NCBI GenBank assembly: GCA_015832175.1
Contig: WJXW01000017.1
Coordinates: forward strand, 62,001 to 126,000
Source of the DNA: Paraphaeosphaeria minitans
Lineage: Eukaryota; Ascomycota; Dothideomycetes; Pleosporales; Didymosphaeriaceae
Direction of reading: 5' to 3'
Length of the DNA: 64,000 bases
Positions within the stretch are counted from its first letter, which is position 1; every line of letters begins with the position of its first letter. Of the stretch, positions 36,257 through 45,021 are shown piece after piece. The position numbers and the translations under genes are program-made. The notes under the pieces are model-generated. The model was not told the DNA's origin and searched no databases. It saw only the letters and a list, made by a program, of their open reading frames with translations.

Positions 36257-36835
36257 ACCTACCCTGCGCCACCCCAGTCGTGGACCGCCCCCCCCCCCGC
36301 TCCACCCTCCACGGCAGCTTTGAGCTTCTTGCTTGAGGCAGCCCAGCCCACCGTGCTCGAGCGATGGAATGGAGTTGCGGGTTTCAGTTTGAGAACGAAA
36401 TGGGCAAAGGCGGTTAGCGCGGGCAAGCATCTGGGAAGATTCTGCTGGGAGCGGGTACCGTACCTACCTATCTACCTATCTATCTGTCGAGCCAAGGCCA
36501 AGCAAGTGGGTGGGCACCCAAGTAAGGCAAAGTGGCAGAGTCGGACCTGGGCATCGGAGGAAGCGGTTCAGCGAGGGAGATCGTCCGAATGCGTGCGAGT
36601 GGATGTGCGCTGGCTGTGCGTGGGCGCTCGTGAGCGAGCTCCCGCGGCTTTTGGCAACCAAAGTGACCGTGTTGTCGTGACCGTGTTGTCGCAGGCGCGG
36701 CTCGTGTCGAAGCCTGCTCGGTAGGTAGGTAGGTGGGGACTAGGTAGCGCTGCAAACGCGATTTCTTCCACGACCCGCACGACGGACAAAAAAAAAAGAG
36801 TGCAATCAGTGTGTAGAGGCCAATATACCGTGTTC

Positions 36836-37068
36836 ATGGAGGTTTTGTATCTGTGTTGTTGTTGTTGATTGATTTGGCTCTGTTTTTTTCCATGTCTAGG
36901 TGAATGCAGCTTCGTCGCCCAATCGTGATTTCCCGACCACCATGCTCTTATGGAGGTTATGTACCTGTGTTTTTGTTGTTGTTTGATTCGGCTCTGTCTC
37001 TGTCCATGTCCAGGTGAACGCAGCTTCGTTGGCCAATCATGATTTCTCGACCACCATGCTCTCGTGTA
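36836..37068. repeat. Tandem duplication of a 114-base unit
   Basis: The first copy starts at 36836 (ATGGAGGTTTTGTATCTGTG) and the second at 36950 (ATGGAGGTTATGTACCTGTG). Both run through TTGATT or TTGATTC and GGCTCTG, the CCATGTC[TC]AGGTGAA[TC]GCAG segment and CGACCACCATGCTCT. The copies differ by scattered substitutions and small indels, so the event is not recent. Confidence 0.85.
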
Positions 37069-37379
37069 GGCCACTGTTACGGCGGACGGCTCAAGCATGC
37101 TAGTCGGAGATACCATCCAGCTATCTACCCCCCATGATTTCCATTCACTACATCTCACTCACTCGGCCTACTTACACTAACTGAACTTGATTTGCGGTTG
37201 TCAAGTTACAGCCAGGTTTTCACACAGATGGAGGCCGCCTGGACGTTCAACGTACGAACACGATTGACTAGAGACCGTCAACATGGGCGGTGAAAAGCTT
37301 GGATTTGAAAATGGTAATGCCTTCGTCGTTTGAGCATCGGATCACTCAGTGCATACCAACTTATCCTCCAACTGCCCCA

Positions 37380-37640
37380 CACTCCTAGCCCCTGAAACCC
37401 TCACACAACCCAACACGACGTGTTTCTTCACGTGAGCCCCTTAATGCTATATGCCGCTGCTGCACTCTTCACCCAAATCCACCCTTTATCTTACTCAACC
37501 TAAACACTCCTAGCTCCTAAAGACCTCCAACAACCCAATACCGCATGTTTCGTTACCTGAGCTCCTTATCTGAGCTCCTTGATCCCATATGCTGCCGCCG
37601 CACTCTTCGCCCAAACCCACTCTTTATCTTTCTCACTGAG
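37380..37640. repeat. Tandem duplication across the 3' end of LRA2
   Basis: Unit A (about 37380-37504) and unit B (about 37505-37640) align over roughly 125 bases. Both start with ACTCCTAGC[CT]CCT and go through ACAACCCAA and the stop-codon region to CTTTATCTT. Unit B contains the real last codons and stop of LRA2 (stop at 37566-37568). On the minus strand unit A reads WVKSAAAAYSIKGLT-stop (stop at 37428-37430), against WAKSAAAAYGIKELR-stop in the gene. Further upstream, unit A has stop codons. Confidence 0.85.
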
Positions 37641-38918
37641 TCCCTTCTCCTCCAAATACCGCTCAACAACCACGACCCAAAAACCCCAGTTCCTCGCCTC
37701 GCCTTTCGGACCTCCGACATTACACACCTGTTCACCTAATTCAGCACTCTGCAAGGAAAACAAGCGATACAATCAGGGGGAGGGGGTCACACACCGGCCA
37801 GTCACTCCCAAACAGCACCCTGTGCGCGCCGAAGCTCTGCAGCACGCAGTCCAGATACGGGCGCAGTGTGTCCAGCACGGCGTCGACGGAGGCCGGGGCA
37901 GCAGAGGGGGCGAACTCGTTGAGCGCACCGCTGAGCTTCATGTACACGTTTAGGTGGGAGGAGAGGCGGCCCATGCAGGCTTGCCAGCGCGGGAAGGAGG
38001 GCCAGGTTGGGGTGGAGAGATCGGGTTTGCAGAGGTGGTCTGGGGGTGTGTCAGTCGAATGTGGTCAACACCTTCCCTCGGATGCTGGTGCAGCGAGAGC
38101 GGCATAGGGAGGGGTGGGACTTCACTCAGCACGAAATTCACGCCCTCCTCCTCCTCCACGCCCTCGATCAGCGCTACCACAGCTTCTAGCGCTTCTATCC
38201 CGTCGCGGTGCGCATCGATGCCGACATCGAACGCGAGTCTCCGCTCCTCCTTCCCGCACGCAAACTTGACATTGCGTACGAACCGCTCGTTTCCAATGAT
38301 GCTCTTGACCTCTTCCGCCGTGCGTCCCTGCAGAAGATATCTTCGCTCGCTCGTCAGCCAAGGCTCACGTGTCAAATGTAATCTCGAGTTCAGCAGCATC
38401 CCGCCCGGTCCACACAGAGGGGAACACCACACATACCTAAACCCAACAACCCTCGCCCACGCCTCCTCCCCCAAGACGTCCCTCGCCAACCTCAAAAACG
38501 TCCCAAAGACCTCCTCCTGGACGTGGAACGGCGCCCAGATAACCATCCCCTTGAGCATCGCCCCATCATCCCCCCTCGCCCCGTCCCCCTCCTGCACACG
38601 CCCCTCGACCACGCGCCTCAGGAACGCAAACTCCTCCAGCGGCGCGCGCGCCCACGCTCTCAACTCCGCCTCGACGTCTCCCTCTCCGAGGCTGCTGCCC
38701 GGGCGGAGATCCACGGACGCGGAGGGCACGTGGCGGTCCGTCTCCACGTAGACGAAGCCCGCGAGCCGGACGGGCGCGGCCGCCGTGGCAGCGGCGTAGT
38801 CCTGCACGCCGTGCCGCTTGGCGAGGGGCAGGCCGGGCGTCATCCAGGCGTGGTCCTTTGGGCTGGTTGCCGTGGAGGGCCAGAGGTGGATGTGCGAGTC
38901 GAGGATCGTGGGGGGCAT
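37566..38918 (-). CDS. LRA2: Amidohydrolase-2 family lactonase, probable L-rhamnono-gamma-lactonase
   Basis: Would hydrolyse L-rhamnono-gamma-lactone to L-rhamnonate, step two of non-phosphorylated L-rhamnose breakdown. Four exons (38918-38437, 38340-38126, 38039-37795, 37727-37566) sum to 367 aa. The N-terminal metal-binding motif is LDSHIHLWP (HxH), and FGSDWPVC near the C-terminus carries the late catalytic Asp; NHLCKPDL lies between them. Both motifs are typical of amidohydrolase-2 TIM barrels, including sugar lactonases. The ATG at 38918 starts directly before PPTILDSHIHLWP; the frame stays open upstream, but that sequence lacks domain character. The specific substrate is inferred from the neighbour on the same strand, about 500 bases upstream, which closely resembles L-rhamnose 1-dehydrogenase. 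Another lactonase or decarboxylase activity cannot be excluded. The last exon overlaps a tandem duplication. Confidence 0.82.
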
Positions 38919-39417
38919 GTTGCGTGGTGGGGAGAGATCTCTCGTCGTGTGGGGGCGGTCAAGGGGATTGGGAAATACGTGGACATCTGGGTTTGGAGCG
39001 CAAGGGATGGGAGTTTGTGATGATGGAGATGTTCGTGTGTTCGTAGTCGAGGTGTACGGCACGTGTGGTGGTAGGTGGAGAAGCAATGTTCGGATTGGCG
39101 GGGTAAAAGGGTCCGGGTTGGAGGGGAATGTGGGCATTGCACTATAGTTCATGTATTGACTATAATGGCTTTACTCCTGCTGAGCCTGAGGCATGGAATT
39201 GCAGAAACATAGAGCTGGTGTACCATGCGATGGTGAAAGACGATAATTTAGACAGGGGTACTTGGTGAAGGTGTTATCATCTACACCCGAGTTCACAGGG
39301 GATAAATCTGAACAAAGTAATAGACCAAATACTATACTGCAATGTTCTAACTGGGACCCTCAAACAACTAGACGCTATCTTCGCGGCTCCATTTGACTGC
39401 ACGTTCTCATTACTACC
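38919..39417. other. Intergenic between LRA1 and LRA2
   Basis: About 500 bases separate the LRA1 stop from the LRA2 start. It probably contains the LRA1 terminator region and the LRA2 promoter. No gene is seen. Confidence 0.5.
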
Positions 39418-40373
39418 TCACTGCAGATTCACAAACAAACCCCCATCAACCAGCAACTGCGCCCCCGTCACATACCCGCTCAACTCGTCACTTGCCAGAA
39501 ACACCGCCGGCCCCGCGAGGTCGCGCGGCTCGCCTGTTCGCCCCAGGGGTATCCGGCCCTCCATGTACTTTCTCTTCTCTTCGTCGGCGAGGTCTTTCTC
39601 GTTCAGTTGCGTCTTGATGGTGCCCGGGAGGAGTGCGTTGCAGCGGATGGCGTACTTGCCAAGGGCGCAGGCGGCTGATTGGATGAGGCTGAGAACGCCG
39701 GCTTTGGTAGGGGTGTAGTGGGCTTGCCTTTTGGGGTGATGGTGGTCAGCTTGGGGAGACGGATCTCGGAGGAGGGAGGGGGAGTGACGCACTGCGCGCC
39801 GCCCACGAGAGCGGAGATGGAAGAAATGCCGATGATGGATCCGCCCCGGGGGGATTGAGTGGACATTTGCGTGGCCGCGGCGTGAAGGGTGTTGAATGCG
39901 CCGGTGAGGTTCGCGTCGTGCGTCTTTGCCCAAAGCTGGGGTGTTATACTACACGCGGTATCAGCACCTACTCATGCCTGTCTGCTCTGCTCTGCTCTAC
40001 TCCCAGAGAGAGTGTGGAGCACGCACTCCAGAAACTCCTTGAACTCGCATATCCCCGCATTGCTCACGACAACATCCAGCCGTCCCCACCGCCCCACCAC
40101 CTCGGCCACCAGCTTCTTCCCCGTCTCAGGGTCGCCCACGTCGCCCGAGACCTCTGCGAGCCGCTTCTGCGCCTCCTCTTTGCTGCCGAGTATGCTCTCT
40201 GCCTCTTCAAGCAGCGTCTGGAATTGCTCCGCCGACTTCGCGTCGCCAAAGTGATTGACGGCGATGTTGGCGCCGTGCGCAAGGTACGCCAGTGCGATGG
40301 CGCGTCCGATGCCCGTCACACCGCCTGTTATGGCTGTCGACTTCCCTTTGAGGAGTTGTGCGGGATTGAACAT
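39418..40373 (-). CDS. LRA1: NAD(P)-dependent L-rhamnose 1-dehydrogenase (SDR family)
   Basis: Oxidises L-rhamnose to L-rhamnono-gamma-lactone, the entry step of fungal L-rhamnose catabolism. Three exons (40373-40027, 39948-39793, 39727-39418) sum to 270 aa. The Rossmann glycine motif is AITGGVTGIGRAIA (about residues 14-27), followed by VVSNAGICEF and the catalytic Ser region SIIGISSISALVGGA. The active-site YxxxK is HYTPTKAG, created by joining exons 2 and 3. The C-terminus (LPGTIKTQLNEKDLADEEKR, YMEGRIPLGRTGEP, LLVDGGLFVNLQ) closely matches, from memory, the yeast LRA1 enzyme, which is why the symbol is given. LRA2 lies next on the same strand. The dehydratase and aldolase of the pathway (LRA3, LRA4) and its regulator are not in the window. 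Confidence 0.88.
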
Positions 40374-40909
40374 TGTGGGCGTGGGCTATGGGGGTTGGGA
40401 TGGGAGAATGTGGAGTTCGTGATAGGAGGGGCTACGGCGGATGGGGCGTCTGCACTGGAGAAACTCGGTAGGGGGGAGACTGATAGGTAGGGACGAAGAT
40501 GGATGAAGAATTCGGAGGCCTCATGATGCGCAAATGTGTGGGCGGCGGCAGTGTGGTTCGGCGGACGCGTTTAGGTGGGGTGAGGGAGCTTGAGAGTTGG
40601 GGTTCGGGCGAAAGAGTGCCGAGGCTGCCTTAGGTATAGGTAGGTATATGAAATGGGATGAAATCACACCCCGCTGGCAAGGGGAGAAGCTTTTTGAGGT
40701 TGCAATCACATATAGGAGGATTCGAGGCTCTTCTGTCAGTACACCTGACATTTCTGTTTGTTTGCACCGACACACTCTTGAAGGGTTCAAATGTTGGAAC
40801 TGGTTGCACAAGGTTGAAAAGAGAGCATACATAATATGAGCACATTGGGTATATATACTTTTGGAGACGGCACAGATCTACCTGGCACGTCTTTGCTACC
40901 GCCAAAAGG
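40374..40909. other. Intergenic, LRA1 promoter side
   Basis: About 535 bases lie between the LRA1 start and the 3' end of the ROK1 gene. A TAGGTATAGGTAGGTATATG string lies near 40631-40650. No gene is seen. Confidence 0.45.
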
Positions 40910-43150
40910 CTACTCAAAGCCCTCAAACTCGCTCTCGCTCGCATTCTCCACCTCCCGCGTTTCCAGTCCCGCGCGCTGCTGACTCCCCTTCACTGCACCT
41001 CTCTTCTTATTCTCAATACGCCTCTCGTACCCACTCTTCGTACTAATCCTTGCCGTGTTCTTCCCATCCTCCGTCTTCGCATTCCGTCTCGCCTCAACAC
41101 CCTTCTTCTTGAGCTCCTGCTTCTCCCGCTTCGTCGGTGTGGGTAACGCATCAAGCAGCCACTGCTTCACGCTCTGCACTTCCTCAGGGACCCCGCGCAG
41201 CTTCTCCGCCGCGCGGATCACGTTCACAATGAGCTTCACGTATGGGATGTCGTCCTGCGTGTACAGCGTGACAGCGACGCCACCTGCACGCCCGGCACGC
41301 CCGGTTCGGCCGACACGGTGCACGTACGCGGCCGCACTATTCGGCACGTCGTAGTTGACGACGCCGTTGAGACCCCGGAAGTCGACCCCACGAGCGAGGA
41401 GATCCGTTGTGATCAGCACCCAGATGTCGCCACGACGGAACTTGGTCATGATGCTCTCGCGCGCGGTGCCAGACAAGTCTGCATGGAGCACGGCGATGCG
41501 GGAGCTGCCGCCTGCCTCGGGTGGAATATCGTAGAGGAGTTCGGAGTGGAGCGCGATGGCGCGGGGAATGGTTTGCGTGAAGACGAGGAAAGGAGGGCGA
41601 AGTGAGGGACCACTGCTGTTTGTGGGTAGAGCGGTAGGGTGTAGGAGTTGGCGGAGACCGAGCAGCTTGCCCTGTTCGGTTGCGGCATAGGTGAGCTGGT
41701 GTGCGATGTTTGGGATGGCTGTGTCTTTCAAGCCGACAACGAGGCGAACGAGTGGACGGCGAGAAGGAAGGGATGTATTAGAGGACGAAAGTAAAGTCCA
41801 GCGGGTATTCAAGGTGGAGATGGCGAGGCTTTCGATGTTGGAGCCCATTGTTGCTGACCAGAGGCCAATGCGAAGGAGCGGATTGACGCAAGCGTTCCAT
41901 ACCGAGAGAGTCTGCTCGCGGAAGAGAGGGTCGAGGAGCACGTCGGCTTCGTCAAGAACGAGATGGCGAACGCTTGGGAGCTCGGCGACGGTATTCTCAT
42001 TTTGCTTGAGCGCGTTTAGCAACGCTGCCGGCGTAGTGACAAGTATTGCAGCCTTGACTTTGTCGGCTCGACTCCGCTTCCGCTTCTTCTGTTGCACGAC
42101 CTTGCCTTCCTCACCACTGTCCGAAGCGCTCTCGTCATCTTGCTCAGAGTTGTCAGCGACATCTGCCTCGTCCTTGGCGTCCTCTTTTTCTGGTCTCTCG
42201 ACGACTTCCATGCCTTTCTTCATAAGTGTTGCCTTCAGCCCGGTCCCCTTTGACAGCTTCCTCGCCTCGTTAACGATCTGCGACGCCAACTCTCGTGTAG
42301 GTGCTATGACGATAGCTCGTGGGCCGTCCTCGCTTTCACCTTCTTCTGCCTTCTCCGACAAGAGCGCATCGATGATGGGTATCAAGAATGCAATTGTCTT
42401 TCCACTGCCTGTAGGGGCAACACTCAAAAGGTCAATGTCACCTCCATACTCGGCACCGGACGCACACGGTTCGTTATTTTGTCCACCCTTGCCTGCCTTT
42501 CTGAACCGCAGAAGCAGTGGCAACGCACCAAGCTGCACTTCAGTCGGCAATGTATATGCCTGCTCGTTCAGGTTCTCCGCCAGCCTCCTCGAAATGCCAA
42601 ATTGCGGCCGTAGCTGCGAAAACGAAGTAAGCGGCTGGGGGAACAGCTGCTTCTTCGAGTGCTTCTCCTTCTCCACAACCTTCTTTTCCTTCTTCCGCTT
42701 CTTTTCTTTCTTTCCAGCCTGAACTTCCTCTTGGGGCGCAAAGTCCTCTAGCACGGTAACCTTCAGCTTGTGCAAGCGCAGTATCCGCTTGCTCTCGTCC
42801 GCGTCATAAGGCTCTGTTTCTTGTTCTTCGAATGCGCCATTGACCTCGGTATCGGATTGTGTTTGGCTGGCGCGCTTTTGTTTTTTTTCTGCGGCTTGGG
42901 TGGTAAGCTCTGCATCATCCTCTTTCGACGAGCCAAAGAAATCTATGTCTGCAGGCAGCGGCGCAGAGGTATTCCCTGCATCCTTCCCTCTCTTTCGCTT
43001 CTTGCTCTTTTTTGTCTCGGGTGCGGGTGCGGCAGGTTCGTTGCGACCGAACAGCTGCGGGTTCGCGACTGCGCCGGAAGAGGGAAGCTTCAGCGCAGGC
43101 GCAGGCTGTGCGGCTTTCGACGAGCGTGAGAGGAGTTTAAAGACGTTCAT
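40910..43150 (-). CDS. ROK1: ATP-dependent DEAD-box RNA helicase Rok1-like (ribosome biogenesis)
   Basis: RNA helicase of the nucleolus acting in 18S rRNA processing / small-subunit assembly (role known for yeast Rok1). Single exon, 746 aa. The N-terminus MNVFKLLSRSSKAAQ resembles Rok1. A lysine-rich charged region (to ~180) contains nuclear-localisation-like KKSKKRKRGK. The Q-motif region reads FGISRRLAENLNEQAYTLPT; motif I is APTGSGKT (~243), Ia PTRELASQIV, II DEAD in LVLDEADVLLD (~399), III SAT in WSATMGS (~428), and VI HRVGRTGRAGR (~609). An acidic/basic insert lies between motifs Ia and II. The C-terminal tail is basic. A 343-codon antisense frame within the gene is not considered real. 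The 5' end of the subunit-g gene's downstream flank is about 470 bases away. Confidence 0.9.
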   Translation of the reverse strand: MNVFKLLSRSSKAAQPAPALKLPSSGAVANPQLFGRNEPAAPAPETKKSKKRKRGKDAGNTSAPLPADIDFFGSSKEDDAELTTQAAEKKQKRASQTQSDTEVNGAFEEQETEPYDADESKRILRLHKLKVTVLEDFAPQEEVQAGKKEKKRKKEKKVVEKEKHSKKQLFPQPLTSFSQLRPQFGISRRLAENLNEQAYTLPTEVQLGALPLLLRFRKAGKGGQNNEPCASGAEYGGDIDLLSVAPTGSGKTIAFLIPIIDALLSEKAEEGESEDGPRAIVIAPTRELASQIVNEARKLSKGTGLKATLMKKGMEVVERPEKEDAKDEADVADNSEQDDESASDSGEEGKVVQQKKRKRSRADKVKAAILVTTPAALLNALKQNENTVAELPSVRHLVLDEADVLLDPLFREQTLSVWNACVNPLLRIGLWSATMGSNIESLAISTLNTRWTLLSSSNTSLPSRRPLVRLVVGLKDTAIPNIAHQLTYAATEQGKLLGLRQLLHPTALPTNSSGPSLRPPFLVFTQTIPRAIALHSELLYDIPPEAGGSSRIAVLHADLSGTARESIMTKFRRGDIWVLITTDLLARGVDFRGLNGVVNYDVPNSAAAYVHRVGRTGRAGRAGGVAVTLYTQDDIPYVKLIVNVIRAAEKLRGVPEEVQSVKQWLLDALPTPTKREKQELKKKGVEARRNAKTEDGKNTARISTKSGYERRIENKKRGAVKGSQQRAGLETREVENASESEFEGFE

Positions 43151-43622
43151 GGTTATCCTGGATATGACACCCCAATCTCGAATGAGGTTATCTATGTGGT
43201 AAAATACATTGTGTTGGTGGAAGATTGTGTTGTTGTAAAAAGTTCAATTGTAAAAAGTTCAAGATGCACGAAAAGTTGCCCGCGGCTCGGCGATCGGAGA
43301 AACGCGGCGCCGACATGGCTTTTGCGTATTGATAACAAGCACCGTTCATTCATAACCAAGAAGATGCATTGCCTAGTTGCGCAGGATAAAGGAAATCTAA
43401 ATCAGAGTATGTGCAGCAATAATGGTACAGTGTTGGCCATTACATATGCGCCGCATGCGCAGTTCCACCCCGTTCGTTGCCATTGTCCGGTCGTTGCCAG
43501 ATCACCTATCGGGCTTTTCTTCAGCTATCCCATCTGCACCCCTCCTTCGCAGCCGTTCTCGAATCCTTGACCCCGGTTCTGTCGGTTCAGTGGGTATTGT
43601 AGGTATTGTCAAATGTATGCAT
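43151..43622. other. Intergenic, no gene seen
   Basis: This stretch is the upstream region of ROK1 and the 3' flank of the ATP synthase subunit g gene. It contains a short direct repeat AAAAAGTTCAA at about 43238-43262. Confidence 0.45.
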
Positions 43623-44519
43623 TTAGTGGTGAGCCTCATTGGATCGGTATCCAACAAGCTTGAAACGGCCAATGATCTCACCAACGGAGAAGAAACCGAC
43701 GACCTCAGCAGCGATGATGCCGGCAGCGAGCCACTGTTGTTGGGAAGTGCTCCGTACGCGGTTGAGCATGCTCACGGGCTGTGCAGAGCTCGATTCGGCA
43801 GCCTTGCTCACGTTGAGGAGGCTCGAGGGGTTCTTGAGCGCGTTGGTCACGGGCTGAAGGTACTGCTGGATTGTGGCCATGTTGCTGTTTTCATTAGTAT
43901 TTCATGGACGATCAGATGAATTTTAGGGCGTATCGTACGGTGGTGCCATGCCGCGCTGGTGAGCAACGAGCTTGCCGAGCTCAAGACCAACTCTTGAGTA
44001 GTAGATGACGCGCGGAATCAGAGCTGCAAATAATCCAAATTAGCAGACCATTCCGAACTGTACGTGATCGCAGGCAATGGAGTTGTTGGACGCTGGGATG
44101 TCTGGCTGCAGCGCGCAACTTGCGCGTGTGGATGCAGGGCTCCCTGAGCGTCCCATCGTGCCATTGAGCTCACACAAAGCTCAATGGCACATGCAAAAAT
44201 TCCTCCTTCCCAATGCTGCCTTCAATCACGATGAGGTGCGAGAAATCGCGTACTGACCTTGTACACCTCCAATGAGCCTTCCGGTCCGTCCGCCAACCTT
44301 GCTCGCCGCATTGGTAGCCGCGCTTCCGACCTTGGTAGCAGCAGCGCTCGCCGAAGAGGTGACGCGGGTCAGGCCCTCTGATGCCTTGGACGATGCCTCG
44401 GCGGCCTTCTCCTTCGCGGCGCCGGCAGCTTCGGACGTGGTCGACGCATTCCGGAGGCCCGCGCGGCGGACCGCGAAGGTCGATTGCCGCAGCACTTGGC
44501 GGGAGGCTGCGAGAGACAT
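43623..44519 (-). CDS. ATP20: Mitochondrial F1Fo-ATP synthase subunit g
   Basis: Small membrane subunit of the Fo sector that helps form ATP synthase dimers and cristae. Three exons (44519-44258, 44023-43939, 43884-43623) sum to 202 aa. Exon 1 encodes a mitochondrial presequence and an Ala/Ser-rich stretch (MSLAASRQVLRQSTFAVRRA, then NASTTSEAAGAAKEKAAEAS) ending in GGRTGRLIGGVQ. Exon 2 encodes ALIPRVIYYSRVGLELGKLV, and exon 3 MATIQQYLQPVTNALKN with the membrane helix AAGIIAAEVVGFFSVGEIIGRF. The short exon 2 and last exon look like separate genes if splicing is missed. The GxxxG-like helix (GEIIG) fits the dimerisation segment known for this subunit. Confidence 0.9.
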
Positions 44520-45021
44520 CGTGACAGTTTCCGGGCGCGGATTGGCGATGGGGTGGATGAGAGTCGGCGTCTGGGGTTGGAGGTTGGGAGCTTCGGTGCC
44601 AAATCTCACATTTTTCCGGCATGGCGACCACGCGCACGGGCCACGTCGGGAGGTTTAGGATGGCACACAAGACATTAGATAGCATCTTCTATGACTCGAT
44701 GCTTTCATTTTGTGAAACATACATAACAGTCTCTGTTCCGTCTCGAAATATTCATATGTAAACCTAAAGTACGACCTTTGATGAAGAAATCCGTTAGGAA
44801 CATCGACTTTCACTCGGCTGACCTTAAAACGTGCCAACAGGGCTCCCATCACACGTCACTCTCCACGTATACATAATCAAATAGGTTCGGAGCTCGCAGC
44901 GAATTGTTATGACATTAATCCTTCCAGATTGAGACGTCCAGCGTCTGATTCAAATCTCGAAGCTGCCCAAGCTGCACCTTGAAATGGCCCCCCTGTACCA
45001 AAAATTGACCACCTAGGATAC
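44520..45021. other. Intergenic, no gene seen
   Basis: This stretch lies between the ATP20 start and the 3' end of the APH-family gene. No gene or repeat stands out. Confidence 0.45.

Larger units (their letters stand above)
31307..37379. other. Gene-poor, repeat-rich stretch of about 6 kb
   Basis: No gene could be supported between the glycosyltransferase and the LRA2 3' duplication. The stretch contains GTT-rich DNA at about 31470-31550, a G homopolymer near 31670, GGGGCT repeats at 32058-32097, GGCAGAAGC-type repeats at about 32128-32235 and the arrays listed separately. ACCTACC / TAGGTAGG words recur from about 35300 to 36730. Long open frames inside the arrays are a by-product of repeat periods that are multiples of three. 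Confidence 0.55.

Noticed and set aside
41691..42722. 343-codon open frame antisense to ROK1
   Set aside because: It is rich in Ser/Ala/Phe as expected from reading a Lys/Glu/Ala-rich gene backwards, and the sense protein has all helicase motifs.
43623..43880. Separate small mitochondrial gene
   Set aside because: It is only the last exon of the ATP synthase subunit g gene; exons 1 and 2 upstream join it in phase.
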